A DNA stretch of 64,000 nt from Bugulina stolonifera (taxonomy: Eukaryota; Bryozoa; Gymnolaemata; Cheilostomatida; Bugulidae), in NCBI GenBank assembly GCA_935421135.1, contig OW285196.1, positions 3,763,001 through 3,827,000 on the forward strand, in the 5' to 3' direction. The notes beneath the pieces were generated by a model that was not told where the DNA came from, ran no database searches, and saw nothing but the letters and a program-made list of their open reading frames with translations. The position numbers and the translations under genes are program-made. Below, piece after piece: positions 1 through 9,821 of the stretch. Position 1 is the first letter of the stretch. Each line of letters starts with the position of its first letter.

Positions 1-779
1 AATATAGATCAAACCATGTGAAGTTGCTTTTTCCTGTACTTACAAGAGGAAGTAACTCCGAACGAGGAGTTTACTAGTCTATTACTGATATACACCATTG
101 CCTTATGAACAACTAACAATTCATACTATTATTCTCAAAATTATAACAATACAGAGTATAACAGTGAGAGGTTCAAAGAAGATGCTTTATAAATTAATAT
201 ATCTGACCATGAATCAATTCAAAATTATCAGGAAAATTGAGAGACTGTACATGTATGCTGCATCACACTGACTGTATTGATTAATATAACAATAACAATA
301 TGAAATGTTTTGTATGGAAGCCTAAATAAACTGGTAGCTTCATGACTTGACATGTGACTAGAATCTACTAACATTCATGACTTGACATGTGACTTGAATC
401 CAAAAGCATTCATTGACTTAAATCTGCTAATGTTTCACATGATGTTTTATATTGTAAGTTGACCGTCACTCACCCCATAATTCAATGATGACTTGGGATT
501 TGAAAGTTTGTTCAATTCTAAGGAAATACAATATAGTAATATGATGCATGCAGTAGATGTCGTAGATATAGATTTCCCTCTTCCCAACTGAGTTACTTGG
601 ATAAAACAATGGAGTTCTTCAGAATCGTGCTGCTGAAAGTTTGCACTAAAATTGAGGTGTATACACACCGTATACTTCCGTATTACCACACTTTGAACAC
701 TGCTTCTTTGTTTAACATTTTACATTATACTACATGTATGACTGTAGAATAATAACATAGTTTGTAAACTAGACCTAAC
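1..779. other. host DNA left of element 1, no gene seen
   Basis: AT-rich sequence without a convincing coding exon. It holds a short tandem repeat at 341-431: a 35-bp unit containing catgacttgacatgtgact is present twice (341 and 376), followed by a decayed third copy. The last six bases, 774-779 (cctaac), are the target-site copy of element 1. Confidence 0.6.
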
Positions 780-1449
780 AGTAGTAATATCAGTGCAGAT
801 CTGCACAGACATTTCCCCACGGATTCAGCCAATCACAGAGCCGTATTTCGGATTCTGACCAATCAGGAGCCACCACCCTCCGTGACCTTCGTCAAGGACA
901 CCGGAACTAGCCAAAATTTCCCCACGACCTTGCCAAGGTCGCGCTCCGGAACTGAGCGTTTCCTCCTCAAAAAATTTTCTAACCGCGAACGAAAAATCTC
1001 CAAAAATTTTCCTAACCGCGACCGAAAAATCTCAAAAAATAATCCTAACCGCGAACGAAAAAAATCTCCAAAAAAAAAACTTACCTCGAATGAAACGTCC
1101 CCGTCCTCGATTCTCTTAAAACTCTCCAACCTCTCCCTCGCGCCTCTTCTCTCCACGCCTCTCGCCTCTCGAATGATCGCCACCGACCCCGTCCCCCGCC
1201 TCTCCTATTCCAAGCCCCGCCCTCAAACCTCGGAATCTCCGCCCCGACCCTTTGACCAATCGACTGTGGATGAGGGGTGGGAGCCGGCCGCCAGCCGGGT
1301 CCCTCCCGCCCGGGACCCGTCGCGTTCTTCCCGACTATTTCCCCGGGGTTTTGAAATTCGTATCACCATGTTTTTGGGTTTCGATTAATAATACGTATAT
1401 TTTATCGTATTCCTTAGAAAGTATATAATGATAGAAAGTATAGAGTAGA
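780..1449 (+). repeat. left TIR of element 1
   Basis: This is the inverted partner of 9146-9815. It begins AGTAGTAATATCAGTGCAGA and contains the perfect 14-bp palindrome GTGCAGATCTGCAC at 793-806. It also has a CCAAT box near 830, an inverted CCAAT box near 861, and the inverted repeat GACCTTGcCAAGGTC at 926-940. The latter also occurs at the left end of element 3. Past 1240 it turns GC-rich, then ends in AT-rich DNA. Reading frames found here (for example 882-1388) are by-products of the repeat and are not called as genes. Confidence 0.92.
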
Positions 1450-1527
1450 ACACAAGGTGTATAAAATAAATGACATATATAACGCATATATAGTAAGCGA
1501 GAATATCGTGTAAGCTACATAATTTCA

Positions 1528-2058
1528 TCATTCAAAACTACAATTTAATATAGACTCGAGTCCATTTATATGCATCGATCTTGGTATGTTTTTACCAATC
1601 GTTTTACCATACATTCTCGAGAGTAGAGCTCTAACGGAGTGATCACGCATTTCTTCTGAAGTAATTGTGATGAGACGCTTAATGATCTTAGACATGCTCC
1701 ATCTTCTAGCTCGTAAGAGGCAGAATAGAATGCAATAATCCCCGCACACATTACTCAGTTCTCCTTGAATACACTCTCCATTCCATCGGATGATTACATC
1801 ATTTCTCTCAAGCAATTCGCACACATCGGGATAAAAAGATGGTGGGAGTCCGTAAGAGTCAAAGTAGTCAATCTCTTTGCTGGTTGAGAAAACTGATATC
1901 CAGTGTTCACCGACTCTATCACTCGAGTGGGTGTTGAAGACGTAGATCCCGGGAGTGGAAAAAGAATTTATAAAGTGATCTCTCGGCATAACACCTCTGA
2001 ATAGACTAGAACTCTCTTCATCATCGGTGAGGATGCGCGCTATACTCATCGTATCCAT
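1528..2058 (-). CDS. adenain-like cysteine protease (capsid maturation)
   Basis: A 176-aa cysteine protease of the adenovirus-protease (Ulp1-like, C5) type found in Polintons, where it is thought to process capsid proteins. The catalytic set is visible in order: His52 in GEHWISVF, Asp67 in YFDSYG, Gln98 in GECIQG and Cys105 in NVCGDYC. The length is close to that of other small viral adenains. It starts 2 nt after the major capsid stop and is the last gene before the TIR, so it is probably the distal gene of a late cluster. The copy in element 3 (60285-60812) keeps the same residues at the same positions. The frame is open and looks functional. A cellular SUMO protease is unlikely given the neighbours. 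Confidence 0.9.
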   Translation of the reverse strand: MDTMSIARILTDDEESSSLFRGVMPRDHFINSFSTPGIYVFNTHSSDRVGEHWISVFSTSKEIDYFDSYGLPPSFYPDVCELLERNDVIIRWNGECIQGELSNVCGDYCILFCLLRARRWSMSKIIKRLITITSEEMRDHSVRALLSRMYGKTIGKNIPRSMHINGLESILNCSFE

Positions 2059-2060
2059 TT

Positions 2061-3410
2061 CTACATCATACCGGCAACCATAGATACTTCGTGATTACTG
2101 TTTATATAAATGATATCGTCTTTTTCTTCGTATACGAATAGACTCAATGTTGTATCCGTAGCTCTCGCGAATGAGAGATTGACAGAAAGAGATCCGTTTG
2201 AAAGTAGGTGAAAGTTGTCGTCACACAAGTCTCCTGAAACGTCAAAGGCGTAGATTGCTGAGTTTGTTTGAAATCTAGAAGAGGTGATTTCATTCCCCGT
2301 ATCCGCGTCTGATGTACCAGTCACGGTGAAAAGATTCATATATTCACGCGCGAATCTTCCACTCGTATAATCAGGCTCGTATCTTCTCGTTACAGGACTA
2401 CCGTCTATAAGTAGTTCGACAGAGCTTACATCATATGGTGCAAACTTAAACGGATTTTTAGAGTAGGCTCCACTTTTGGCGGTATGATCTAGTAGACCCA
2501 CGAAAACGCGATTAGGACGTTGACCACCCTGATCGAAATTGATTCTCACACTCTGCTGTCCTCTAGCAATGACATGGAAGTGAGTCTTAATTCTATCGAT
2601 GGGTAGCTTTATACTTTCTTCTTCTCCAACCCACACATCCATCTGCGCTTTTTGTAGTGAAGGATTTGCCTGTACGCGTCGTACCCACAACTCGGCTTTA
2701 GTTATCAAAATCCTCGCTGTATGAGCAAGATTTTCAGCAGCACCGGCGAGAGACATTTGTGGTGTAGCACGCTGTAGGGTGAGTCTTGAACCCACTCCGG
2801 GTGGAATAACTCTTCCTTGAGCGAAAACGCTCAGTCTAGGTCTCCCGTAGAAATTCATCTCCCCACTCGATAGTAAAGGGGTTTTTCTGACTAATTTATC
2901 AGCATTTGTAATGTCAGCATAGTCATTTCCAGTACCATCATCTTCAGTCCATCCGCTACCCACAGCCATATAAGACTTTTTAGCGTCTTTACCATAATTG
3001 AGTAAATTCTCAAGATAGGCACGAAATGGATAGTTTCCTTCGTATTCTACATCTTGTCCAGCTAGTTGAAAAGTAGCCGTTGAGAAGAGGGAATGCATAA
3101 AGTTATCACCCTTAATATAGAGAACATCATTAGCAGCTTCGGGGAAATTATTCCCATCCGCTTTGATCACTTTGACTGTTACGGCTAAGTAACTTTTCGG
3201 TAGGTCTGTGTAAAGTTCATCCGATGGTGGGATTACAATCTCAATGGCACCCTCTTGAGATTGTGTAATGGGTGCTAGGGGTATCCACTCTCCTCGGAGT
3301 ACACTAGTGTGTGTTGGAGGGGTGGCGAATAAATCGAAGGCTGAGTTTACAGTATCCGCAGAGTCTTCGGAGACTTTAGAAAGTGCTACAGCTCGATGGT
3401 TGACAGACAT
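2061..3410 (-). CDS. major capsid protein (hexon-like, Polinton type)
   Basis: A 449-aa protein matching the Polinton/adintovirus major capsid family, expected to be a double jelly-roll that trimerises into capsid capsomers. The start is chosen at MSVNHRA because element 3 has the same N-terminus (MSVTHRA). The two copies align over the whole length and share the C-terminus NHEVSMVAGMM. Conserved blocks include GDNFMHSLFS near residue 100, FYGRPRLS, RVQANPSLQKAQMDVW and FHLLSNGSLSVNL near the end. The gene lies between the basic protein and the protease, with a TATATATA run at about 3479-3491 upstream that could act as its promoter. The family call rests on recognition of these motifs and on synteny; the fold is inferred. 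Confidence 0.9.
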   Translation of the reverse strand: MSVNHRAVALSKVSEDSADTVNSAFDLFATPPTHTSVLRGEWIPLAPITQSQEGAIEIVIPPSDELYTDLPKSYLAVTVKVIKADGNNFPEAANDVLYIKGDNFMHSLFSTATFQLAGQDVEYEGNYPFRAYLENLLNYGKDAKKSYMAVGSGWTEDDGTGNDYADITNADKLVRKTPLLSSGEMNFYGRPRLSVFAQGRVIPPGVGSRLTLQRATPQMSLAGAAENLAHTARILITKAELWVRRVQANPSLQKAQMDVWVGEEESIKLPIDRIKTHFHVIARGQQSVRINFDQGGQRPNRVFVGLLDHTAKSGAYSKNPFKFAPYDVSSVELLIDGSPVTRRYEPDYTSGRFAREYMNLFTVTGTSDADTGNEITSSRFQTNSAIYAFDVSGDLCDDNFHLLSNGSLSVNLSFARATDTTLSLFVYEEKDDIIYINSNHEVSMVAGMM

Positions 3411-3495
3411 GCTTTATATCTACTTCTTTCTCCGTTGACAACTTATTCGTAACTGCCTTCCAATAGTATATTCTTTGATATATATATATATTATT

Positions 3496-3921
3496 TTAGT
3501 CAAATATAGTTCTCTTTCCTCGCCGCTTCTTTTTACTAACCCTAGAAGAAGAGGCTTGCCCTCCAGCTTTTTTTCTTTTAACTTGAGAACTACGTAGTAC
3601 ACCCTCAACATCGTGTAGAAGATCTCCACCGGCCTCACGGAAACGCTTACTCGCAGATGTCTTAAAATTTTCTCCTTTTATTACATCTCCCAGTAGACCA
3701 GCACCAGTTGTTAGAAGTTTCTTTCCAATTGTTTTAGCTCCTTTTTTCAAGAGTGGTAACACTCCTCTTGCCAGACCAGAAAATAGAGAGCCAATTCCAT
3801 TACCCGTCATGACAGGGCGTCCTCGATATACAGACATTCCATCTCCTACCTGAGAGTTGTAGTAGTCTTCATACATTTCACTAGAGTCAGTCGGAAAGTA
3901 TGGAACTATACGTGGAGCCAT
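3496..3921 (-). CDS. small basic virion protein (amphipathic, pX/pVI-like)
   Basis: A 141-aa protein. The start is placed at MAPRIVPYF (3921), because element 3 begins identically and no equivalent of the longer upstream reading exists there. The N-terminal part is acidic and tyrosine-rich. The middle is glycine-rich and amphipathic (GIGSLFSGLARGVLPLLKKG), and the C-terminus is Lys/Arg-rich and ends KKRRGKRTIFD. This layout resembles the small DNA-binding or membrane-active core proteins of adenoviruses and adintoviruses. It sits between the two capsid genes, as in element 3. A role in genome condensation or membrane penetration is inference only. Confidence 0.75.
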   Translation of the reverse strand: MAPRIVPYFPTDSSEMYEDYYNSQVGDGMSVYRGRPVMTGNGIGSLFSGLARGVLPLLKKGAKTIGKKLLTTGAGLLGDVIKGENFKTSASKRFREAGGDLLHDVEGVLRSSQVKRKKAGGQASSSRVSKKKRRGKRTIFD

Positions 3922-3937
3922 GATATTCACTATAATT

Positions 3938-4684
3938 CTAAACTTCTCCACGAGGTCTAAAACGAGCCGTCAGCACAACCTTTCCACTACGAAATGAGAC
4001 TCTCTCACCATCATCGCGCCTTATATCTATTCCAATGAGATCGGTACTGGTATTCGAGACTGGTGAATACTGTACATTAGAAAACTCTCGAAACACTGTA
4101 CTATTTCTCTCAGTCTCAGTTATCGGAATGGTGCGTAAGAGAGGAACTAGACTATCCCCCACGAGTCTCGGTGCTACAACTGATGAGTATACGTAGAGTG
4201 AAGTGAAGCCTGCGTTGATATCAGGAGAATTCGGACTGCGAGTTACCTCTGCTTCATAGACTTTAGTAGGCTCAAATCCAAGGATCCAGGCTACATCTCT
4301 AGAAAGTCTTATTGAATGAGTATTTCCTCGTATCAAGATAAAAGACTCATTACGTAAAGCATCGTAGTAAAAGTTTACTTCATTTTCTAAAGAAAAGTTT
4401 ATCAAAGATCTATTGATCTCCGTTAGCAGTTCTCCTATTGAACTATACCTTCCATTTCTGATATTACAACGTCGAGGTACGCTCTCACTTGTATTCTTTA
4501 CTTCAACATAGCCGAGCTCGATATTCCTCCAAGAAACGGGATATTGTATATCGAGGAGTCCTACCTCCCATTGTGATGAAGGAAGATTAAGCGGTCTCGC
4601 TAACTTTGTCGTAAAGTGTGCATTAGTATTAGAAGCCTCTCCTCCAAGCAATACATTCGAGGTAAGTGTGACATTGAAGGCCAT
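3938..4684 (-). CDS. minor capsid protein (penton-like)
   Basis: A 248-aa protein of the Polinton minor-capsid (penton-base-like single jelly-roll) family, expected at the capsid vertices. Hallmarks are the N-terminal FNVTLTSN, then a T-K-L strand, and WEVGLLDIQYPVSW, the pattern typical of this family across Mavericks. The C-terminal half has INAGFTSLYVYSSVV and the basic FRPRGEV end. The element 3 copy has the same length (248 aa) and near-identical C-terminal third. A TATAAAT sits 35-41 nt upstream on the minus strand. Confidence 0.85.
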   Translation of the reverse strand: MAFNVTLTSNVLLGGEASNTNAHFTTKLARPLNLPSSQWEVGLLDIQYPVSWRNIELGYVEVKNTSESVPRRCNIRNGRYSSIGELLTEINRSLINFSLENEVNFYYDALRNESFILIRGNTHSIRLSRDVAWILGFEPTKVYEAEVTRSPNSPDINAGFTSLYVYSSVVAPRLVGDSLVPLLRTIPITETERNSTVFREFSNVQYSPVSNTSTDLIGIDIRRDDGERVSFRSGKVVLTARFRPRGEV

Positions 4685-4718
4685 CTTTAGAGTGAGGATG
4701 ATTACACAAGTTGTAGAG

Positions 4719-4725
4719 ATTTATA
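4719..4725 (-). promoter_or_regulatory. TATA box of the minor capsid gene
   Basis: TATAAAT on the minus strand, 35-41 nt before the ATG at 4684. The same heptamer stands in the same place in element 3 (57627-57633, ATG at 57669), so it is conserved between diverged copies. A second TATAAAA lies a few bases further upstream. Confidence 0.6.
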
Positions 4726-4730
4726 CTGTT

Positions 4731-5813
4731 TTATACGAACTGGCTAGAATCAATCCAACTATTGAATGAGTTAGGATATCCCATCCACTTTACGAAACTC
4801 TCTTCTCTTCCCCGCCTTCTCCTCTTGCGTAAGACCTTTTCTACTTTAAACGTTTCGGGAAGGTCTACTCGCACCAACTCTTGACTGTAAAATGTCCCCT
4901 CAACACTTTCTCCATTCAGATCTTTTAATCTGTAAACTGGAGGAGATGTGTGCGAGAGAATGTCTTTGACAATGAAGATCTCAGTTGAATAGTTCGCTGT
5001 AAAACCACGGTCAAAGCTTCCACGAGCCATTGATATCCTTACATGATCTCCAGGTGTAAATGCTACCCTCTTTTTATTAACCCATCGTTCAGGGGATGAT
5101 TCGAACAGGTGCATCCAAATATCTTCTTGATTATCTTCATCAACTTCATTAGGCTTCATACCTATAGAGCGATTAAAGCTGTTGTTATAGCTAGATACCA
5201 AATCATCTAGATCATCTAAGAATCGACCATCACCTCTGTAAGTTAAAAGTCTGTGAAGCTTTCCTCTCAACGTTCGATTAAAACGTTCAATAAGTGAAGC
5301 TTTTATAACCTCATTTTCTGAAGAAAAGTGGTTAACCTTGTTTTCTTGCAGAACCTCACGCACCCTTTGATTCAGAAACTCTTTTCCCTTATCAGTCTGT
5401 AGTCTAGAGTATGTTTCTCTTTTAAAAAGAGATGAGAGTACTCTAGACACCGCTAGTCCTGATTTGTTAAGTAAAGGGAATACCCAAGCCTTTCTAGAAA
5501 AGACGTCTATGCAGGTGAGTAAAAATGTTACACCATCGTTCTGATCTTTGTGTGAGCGAACATCGACTAAGTCCGCTTGCATCTGCTCTCCAACTCCAGC
5601 GACGATCGTCTTTCTTCTCAAAAATTTAGTCTTAATGGGGTAGTGTAGTGTGTACGCGTCTTGCCCCCTTAACCATCTATCAACATCATTCTTATTCACA
5701 CCCGGTGGGGAAGAATAGATCAACTTTCTCTTCCCACCAAAAGAAGGGGGTTGGGGTGGGGAGTAGTATATATCTCGCAAGGCTTCATCAACACCTATTC
5801 GCTCATCAACCAT
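4731..5813 (-). CDS. retroviral-type integrase with C-terminal chromodomain
   Basis: A 360-aa integrase of the RVE (RNase H-like) superfamily as carried by Polintons. It inserts the linear element and generates the 6-bp target duplication. The catalytic acids are visible: Asp81 (MQADLVDV), Asp141 (LQTDKGKEF) and Glu176 (LIERFNRTL), with the last two 35 positions apart. The C-terminal 40 residues form a chromodomain (FKVEKVLRKR...EESFVKWMGYPNSFNSW), which may target chromatin. The N-terminus, rich in PPQPPSFGGKRK, is shared with element 3. It overlaps the end of the upstream coiled-coil frame by 19 nt. The frame is open. Confidence 0.93.
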   Translation of the reverse strand: MVDERIGVDEALRDIYYSPPQPPSFGGKRKLIYSSPPGVNKNDVDRWLRGQDAYTLHYPIKTKFLRRKTIVAGVGEQMQADLVDVRSHKDQNDGVTFLLTCIDVFSRKAWVFPLLNKSGLAVSRVLSSLFKRETYSRLQTDKGKEFLNQRVREVLQENKVNHFSSENEVIKASLIERFNRTLRGKLHRLLTYRGDGRFLDDLDDLVSSYNNSFNRSIGMKPNEVDEDNQEDIWMHLFESSPERWVNKKRVAFTPGDHVRISMARGSFDRGFTANYSTEIFIVKDILSHTSPPVYRLKDLNGESVEGTFYSQELVRVDLPETFKVEKVLRKRRRRGREESFVKWMGYPNSFNSWIDSSQFV

Positions 5814-6534
5814 TTTCTATCTTTTCCTACTCTCTTGTGCACACCTTTATCCAAAGCTTGTTTGAATCTTGCTCGATGTTTCACTATATCTCTCCCCACT
5901 CGTTCACTCGCTTTTCTAGCATCTGATGTAGACCTAGTTATGACAGGACTTCTTCCACCCTTCTCATGTAGTTGTAGCCGATTAGACTCGTCTTTTTGCT
6001 CGTCTTTACGATTGAACGTCGTTGTGTAGTCTGATGATCTAGCCTTATACCTCTTCCGTTTTATCCCTTGTCCAGAGATTTGCAGCTGAGGTATTAGATG
6101 ACGCTTACGCTCTCGCTCGAGTAATATCTGCCTGCTTCGTTCTTCCCCATTTCTATTTGATAGCAAAATATCAACAGGATCTTGTTCTAGGTATTCTCTC
6201 TCCTGTCTTACTCTAGGTTGGTGTATTGACTCTCGCACCCCTTCAAGACCAGTGCTAATACTATCCAACTGACTGAAGAGGTCTCGCTGGGGTTGACGAG
6301 ATCTTTTTAATTCTTTTAAAAACTTACTCATATTATGGGTATGTTGTTCAAGTTGAGAGTATACATCTTTTGAGGAATCTTTAAGGTTAGAGTGAATATC
6401 TTCTCTCGTCTTTTCAGCTAAAACCAAGTCTGGATTTTGAGAGAGAGAGGTAGGTACAACCCCCTTTTTTTTTCTACAGAGTCGTAGTCATCTTTACTAA
6501 TGAGAATGTATTTTTTAGAAAATCTGAGAGCCAT
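5795..6534 (-). pseudogene. coiled-coil virion-type protein, frameshifted
   Basis: Homologue of the 189-aa gene at 55987-56556. The true start is the ATG at 6534 (MALRFSKKYILIS, compared with MSLKFSKKYLLMD in element 3). Reading breaks within an A9-G5 tract (minus strand, 6460-6473), and the homologous continuation (LAEKTREDIHSNLKDSSKDV...) lies in another frame, open down to 5795. One indel separates the two parts. The second part is rich in charged residues and Leu/Gln heptads in its first half (SQLEQHTHNMSKFLKEL) and basic and serine-rich at the end. The function is unknown. A programmed shift on the homopolymer or a sequencing error are alternatives to true decay. Confidence 0.8.
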
Positions 6535-6542
6535 TATCTTTG

Positions 6543-8235
6543 TGACTGAGGGTTGGAGGAGGGTGGGAGGGGGTCGGAGAGGGTCGGAGGAGGGTGGGAG
6601 GGGCTTGGAGATGGTTGGAGGAGGGTGAGAGGGGGTCGGAAGGGGTGGGAGGGGGTCGGAGGAGGGTGGGAGGGGGTCGGAGAGGGTCGGAGGAGGGTGG
6701 GAGGGGGTCGGAGAGGGTGGGAAGGGCTCGGAGATGGTCGGAGGAGGGTGGGAGGGGGTCGGAGGGGGTCGGAGAGGGTTGGAGGAGGGTGGGAGGGGGT
6801 CGGAGAGGGTCGGAGGAGGGTGGGAAGGGGTTGGAGAGGGTCCCTCTCCAACCTCACCCACCCCTCTCCGACTCCCTCCGACCCCCTGACACCCCTATCC
6901 GACCCCCTAACACCCCTCTCCGACCCCCTCCCACCCTCCTCCGACCCTCTCCGACCCCCTCCCACCCTCCTCCAACCCTCTCCGACCCCCTCCAACCCCC
7001 TCCCACCCTCCTCCGACCATCTCCGAGCCCTTCCCACCCTCTCCGACCCCCTCCCACCCTCCTCCGACCCTCTCCGGCCCCCTCCCACCCTCCTTCGAAC
7101 CCCTCCAACCTCCTCCCACCCTCTCCGACCCCCTCCCACCCTCCTCCAACCATCTCCAACCCTCTCCGACGCCCTCCCACCCTCCTCCAACCCCATCCAA
7201 CCCTTTCCCACCCTCCTCCGACCCCCTCCCACCCTCCTCCCATCCTCCTCCGACCATCTCCGAGCCCCTCCCACCCTCTCCGACCCCCTTCCACCCTCCT
7301 CCGACCCTCTCCGACCCCCTCCGACCCTCTCCCACCCTCCTCCGACCCTCTCCCACCCTCCTCCAACCCTCCCCGACCCTCTCCGACCCCCTCCCACCCT
7401 CCTGCGACCCCCTCCAACCTCCTCCCACCCTCTCCGACCCCCTCCCACCCTCCTCCAACCATCTCCAACCCTCTCCGACGCCCTCCCACCCTCCTCCAAC
7501 ACCATCCAACCCTCTCCCACCCTCCTTCGACCCTCTCTGACCCCCTCCCACCCTCCTCCGACCCCCTCCCACCCTCCTCCGACCCCCTCCCACCCTCCTC
7601 CGACCCTCTCCCACCCTCCTCCGACCCCCTCCCACCCTCCTCCGACCATCTCCGAGCCCTTCCCACCCTCTCCGACCCCCTCCCACCCTCCTCCGACCCT
7701 ATCCGACCCCCTCCCACCCTCCTTCGAACCCCTCCAACCTCCTCCCACCCTCTCCGACCCCCTCCCACCCTCCTCCAACCATCTCCAACCCTCTCCGACC
7801 CCCTCCCACACTCCTCCAACCCCATCCAACCCTCTCCCACCCTCCTCCGACCCCCTCCCACCCTCCTCCGACCATCTCCGAGCCCCTCCGACCCTCTCCG
7901 ACCCCCTCCCACCCTCCTCCGACCCTCTCCGACCCCCTTCGACCCTCTCCCACCCTCCTCCGACCCTCTCCCACCCTCCTCCAACCCTCCCCGACCCTCT
8001 CCGACCCCCTCCCACCCTCCTGCGACCCCCTCCAACCTCCTCCCACCCTCTCCGACCCCCTCCCACCCTCCTCCAACCATCTCCAACCCTCTCCGACGCC
8101 CTCCCACCCTCCTCCAACCCCATCCAACCCTCTCCCACCCTCTCTGACCCCTCCCACCCTCCTCCGACCCCCTCCCACCCTCCTCCGACCCTCTCCCACC
8201 CTCCTCCGACCCTCTCCAACCCTCTCCGACCCCTC
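6543..8235. repeat. strand-switching GC-rich minisatellite in element 1
   Basis: A long array built from GGAGGGGGTCGGAGAGGGT-like units. From 6543 to 6840 the plus strand is the G-rich one. At 6841 it flips and the plus strand is C-rich (CTCCGACCCCCTCCCACC) to about 8235. The turning point is an exact inverted repeat with 10-base arms (6831-6840 and 6842-6851) and a single-base loop. All reading frames are open through this region only because the repeat lacks stops, so none is called as a gene. The array lies immediately upstream of the capsid gene cluster, where element 3 carries its ATPase side. Confidence 0.9.
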
Positions 8236-9145
8236 CAACCTTCAAAATCTACCTCTTTCCTCTTAATAATTCTATAAAAAGTCCTAACCTTAAAAAGGCC
8301 TCTTTAACCTTAAAATGCCCCTTTTAGCTGATTGGTTAAGGAATTTTTGAGCAAAAACATATAAAAACAAAAGTTTTTCTGGTTGGGCCTCATTCCAAGA
8401 ACTAAAGTTGAAGAAAGGCAAATCTGTATTGAAAAAAGTTCTACTTTCTTACAAAAATTAGAAGTCCAAAAGTCTAGTGAATATACTGAACTACAACAAT
8501 GGCGAGCAATATTTACCTTATTTTTCTAGTAATTTTTCTAGTAATTTTTTCTAGTAATTTTCTCTGAATGATAAGATTTTTTGCTCTACATTTTTGTTTG
8601 TTGTATTCTCACTTCTTTTACATTTTTTTATCTTTTAATTATAGACTTTTTGTCACCTTTTAATTTTAGGCTTATTGCAATGACAAAAACACTGAATCGA
8701 TTGTTTCAATCAAGCAAAATATGAAGGTGGTAGCTCAAGTAAGTGTTTTTACCCTACCGTTTTGAATATATAGCTGTACACATTACTCTCTACTGTCTCT
8801 ATTATGTTTTCTAATCTTTCTTCATTAATTTCTCAAACATTTTATTCACATTTTCTTTTTTCATCTTCTCTTTACCAGGCTAAACTAAATAACAATAGAG
8901 GGAGGATATTGAGTGAATTATACACCTTTCGCTTCTATATTTATAGTTTTAAATTTATAATTTCAAACAAAATATACGCATTTATACTTTCTAGCGAATA
9001 CGATATTATGGCCTTTCTATATAGTTTCAGTTATGTACTTTTTTCTACTCTATACTTTCCATTTTTTTTCTATTCTATACTTTCTATCATTATATACTTT
9101 CTTACGAATACAATAAAATAAACGTATTATTAATCGACCAATTTT
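8236..9145 (+). other. AT-rich segment of element 1 with a possible outward promoter
   Basis: An AT-rich stretch between the minisatellite and the right TIR. It holds an inverted CCAAT box at 8331-8335 and TATAAAAA at 8360-8367. A 22-codon ORF of very hydrophobic residues (8499-8567, starting MASNIYLIFLVIF) follows. Further on are splice-like signals: ttttag before 8670, gtaagt near 8740 and ttaccag near 8878. This could be the remnant of a spliced gene reading towards the TIR, as in element 2. No homology to the element 2 protein is visible. Confidence 0.35.
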
Positions 9146-9815
9146 TTTCTATTCTATACTTTCTATCATTATATACTTTCTAAGGAATACGATGAAATAT
9201 ACGTATTATTAATCGAAACCCAAAAACATGGTGATACGAATTTCAAAACCCCGGGGAAATAGTCGGGAAGAACGCGACGGGTCCCGGGCGGGAGGGACCC
9301 GGCTGGCGGCCGGCTCCCACCCCTCGTCCACAGTCGACTGGTCAAAGGGTCGGGGCGGAGATTCCGAGGTTTGAGGGCGGGGCTTGGAATAGGAGAGGCG
9401 GGGGACGGGGTCGGTGGCGATCATTCGAGAGGCGAGAGGCGTGGAGAGAAGAGGCGCGAGGGAGAGGTTGGAGAGTTTTAAGAGAATCGAGGACGGGGAC
9501 GTTTCATTCGAGGTAAGTTTTTTTTGGAGATTTTTTTCGTTCGCGGTTAGGATTATTTTTTGAGATTTTTCGGTTGCGGTTAGGAAAATTTTTGGAGATT
9601 TTTCGTTCGCGGTTAGGAAATTTTTTGAGGAGGAAACGCTCAGTTCCGGAGCGCGACCTTGGCAAGGTCGTGAGGAAATTTTGGCTAGTTCCGGTGTCTT
9701 TGACGAAGGTCACGGAGGGTGGTGGCTCCTGATTGGTCAGAATCCGAAATACGGCTCTGTGATTGGCTGAATCCGTGGGGAAATGTCTGTGCAGATCTGC
9801 ACTGATATTACTACT
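9146..9815 (-). repeat. right TIR of element 1
   Basis: Inverted copy of 780-1449. Its inner edge carries an extra tandem repeat of about 80 bp (about 9062-9145 next to 9146-9215) with the motif ctattctatactttctatca and ending cgtattattaatcga. The terminus reads ...CTGATATTACTACT and is followed by the target duplication cctaac (9816-9821). Confidence 0.92.
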
Positions 9816-9821
9816 CCTAAC

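Larger units (their letters stand above)
780..9815 (-). mobile_element. element 1: Polinton/Maverick-type element, complete ends
   Basis: The element is bounded by long terminal inverted repeats (780-1449 and 9146-9815). An identical 6-bp direct duplication, cctaac, lies at 774-779 and 9816-9821, which is the target-site length known for Polintons. On the minus strand it carries a retroviral-type integrase, penton-like minor capsid protein, small basic protein, major capsid protein and adenain-like protease. Compared with element 3 it lacks the packaging ATPase, the membrane protein, the 434-aa protein and the glycine-ended protein. A 1.7-kb minisatellite occupies that side. There is no DNA polymerase B. 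One gene is frameshifted and the ATPase is missing, so it is probably not autonomous, although its five remaining capsid and integrase reading frames are open. Confidence 0.93.

Noticed and set aside
882..1388. 168-codon frame in the left TIR and its mirror in the right TIR
   Set aside because: Present only because the TIR is long and GC-rich at one end. Basic low-complexity product, no start context, no counterpart in element 3.
6534..8277. Several long open frames of 180-574 codons on both strands
   Set aside because: They lie in the GC-rich minisatellite, which contains no stop words in most frames. The translations are endless SDPLPPSS or GGRRGSEE repeats.
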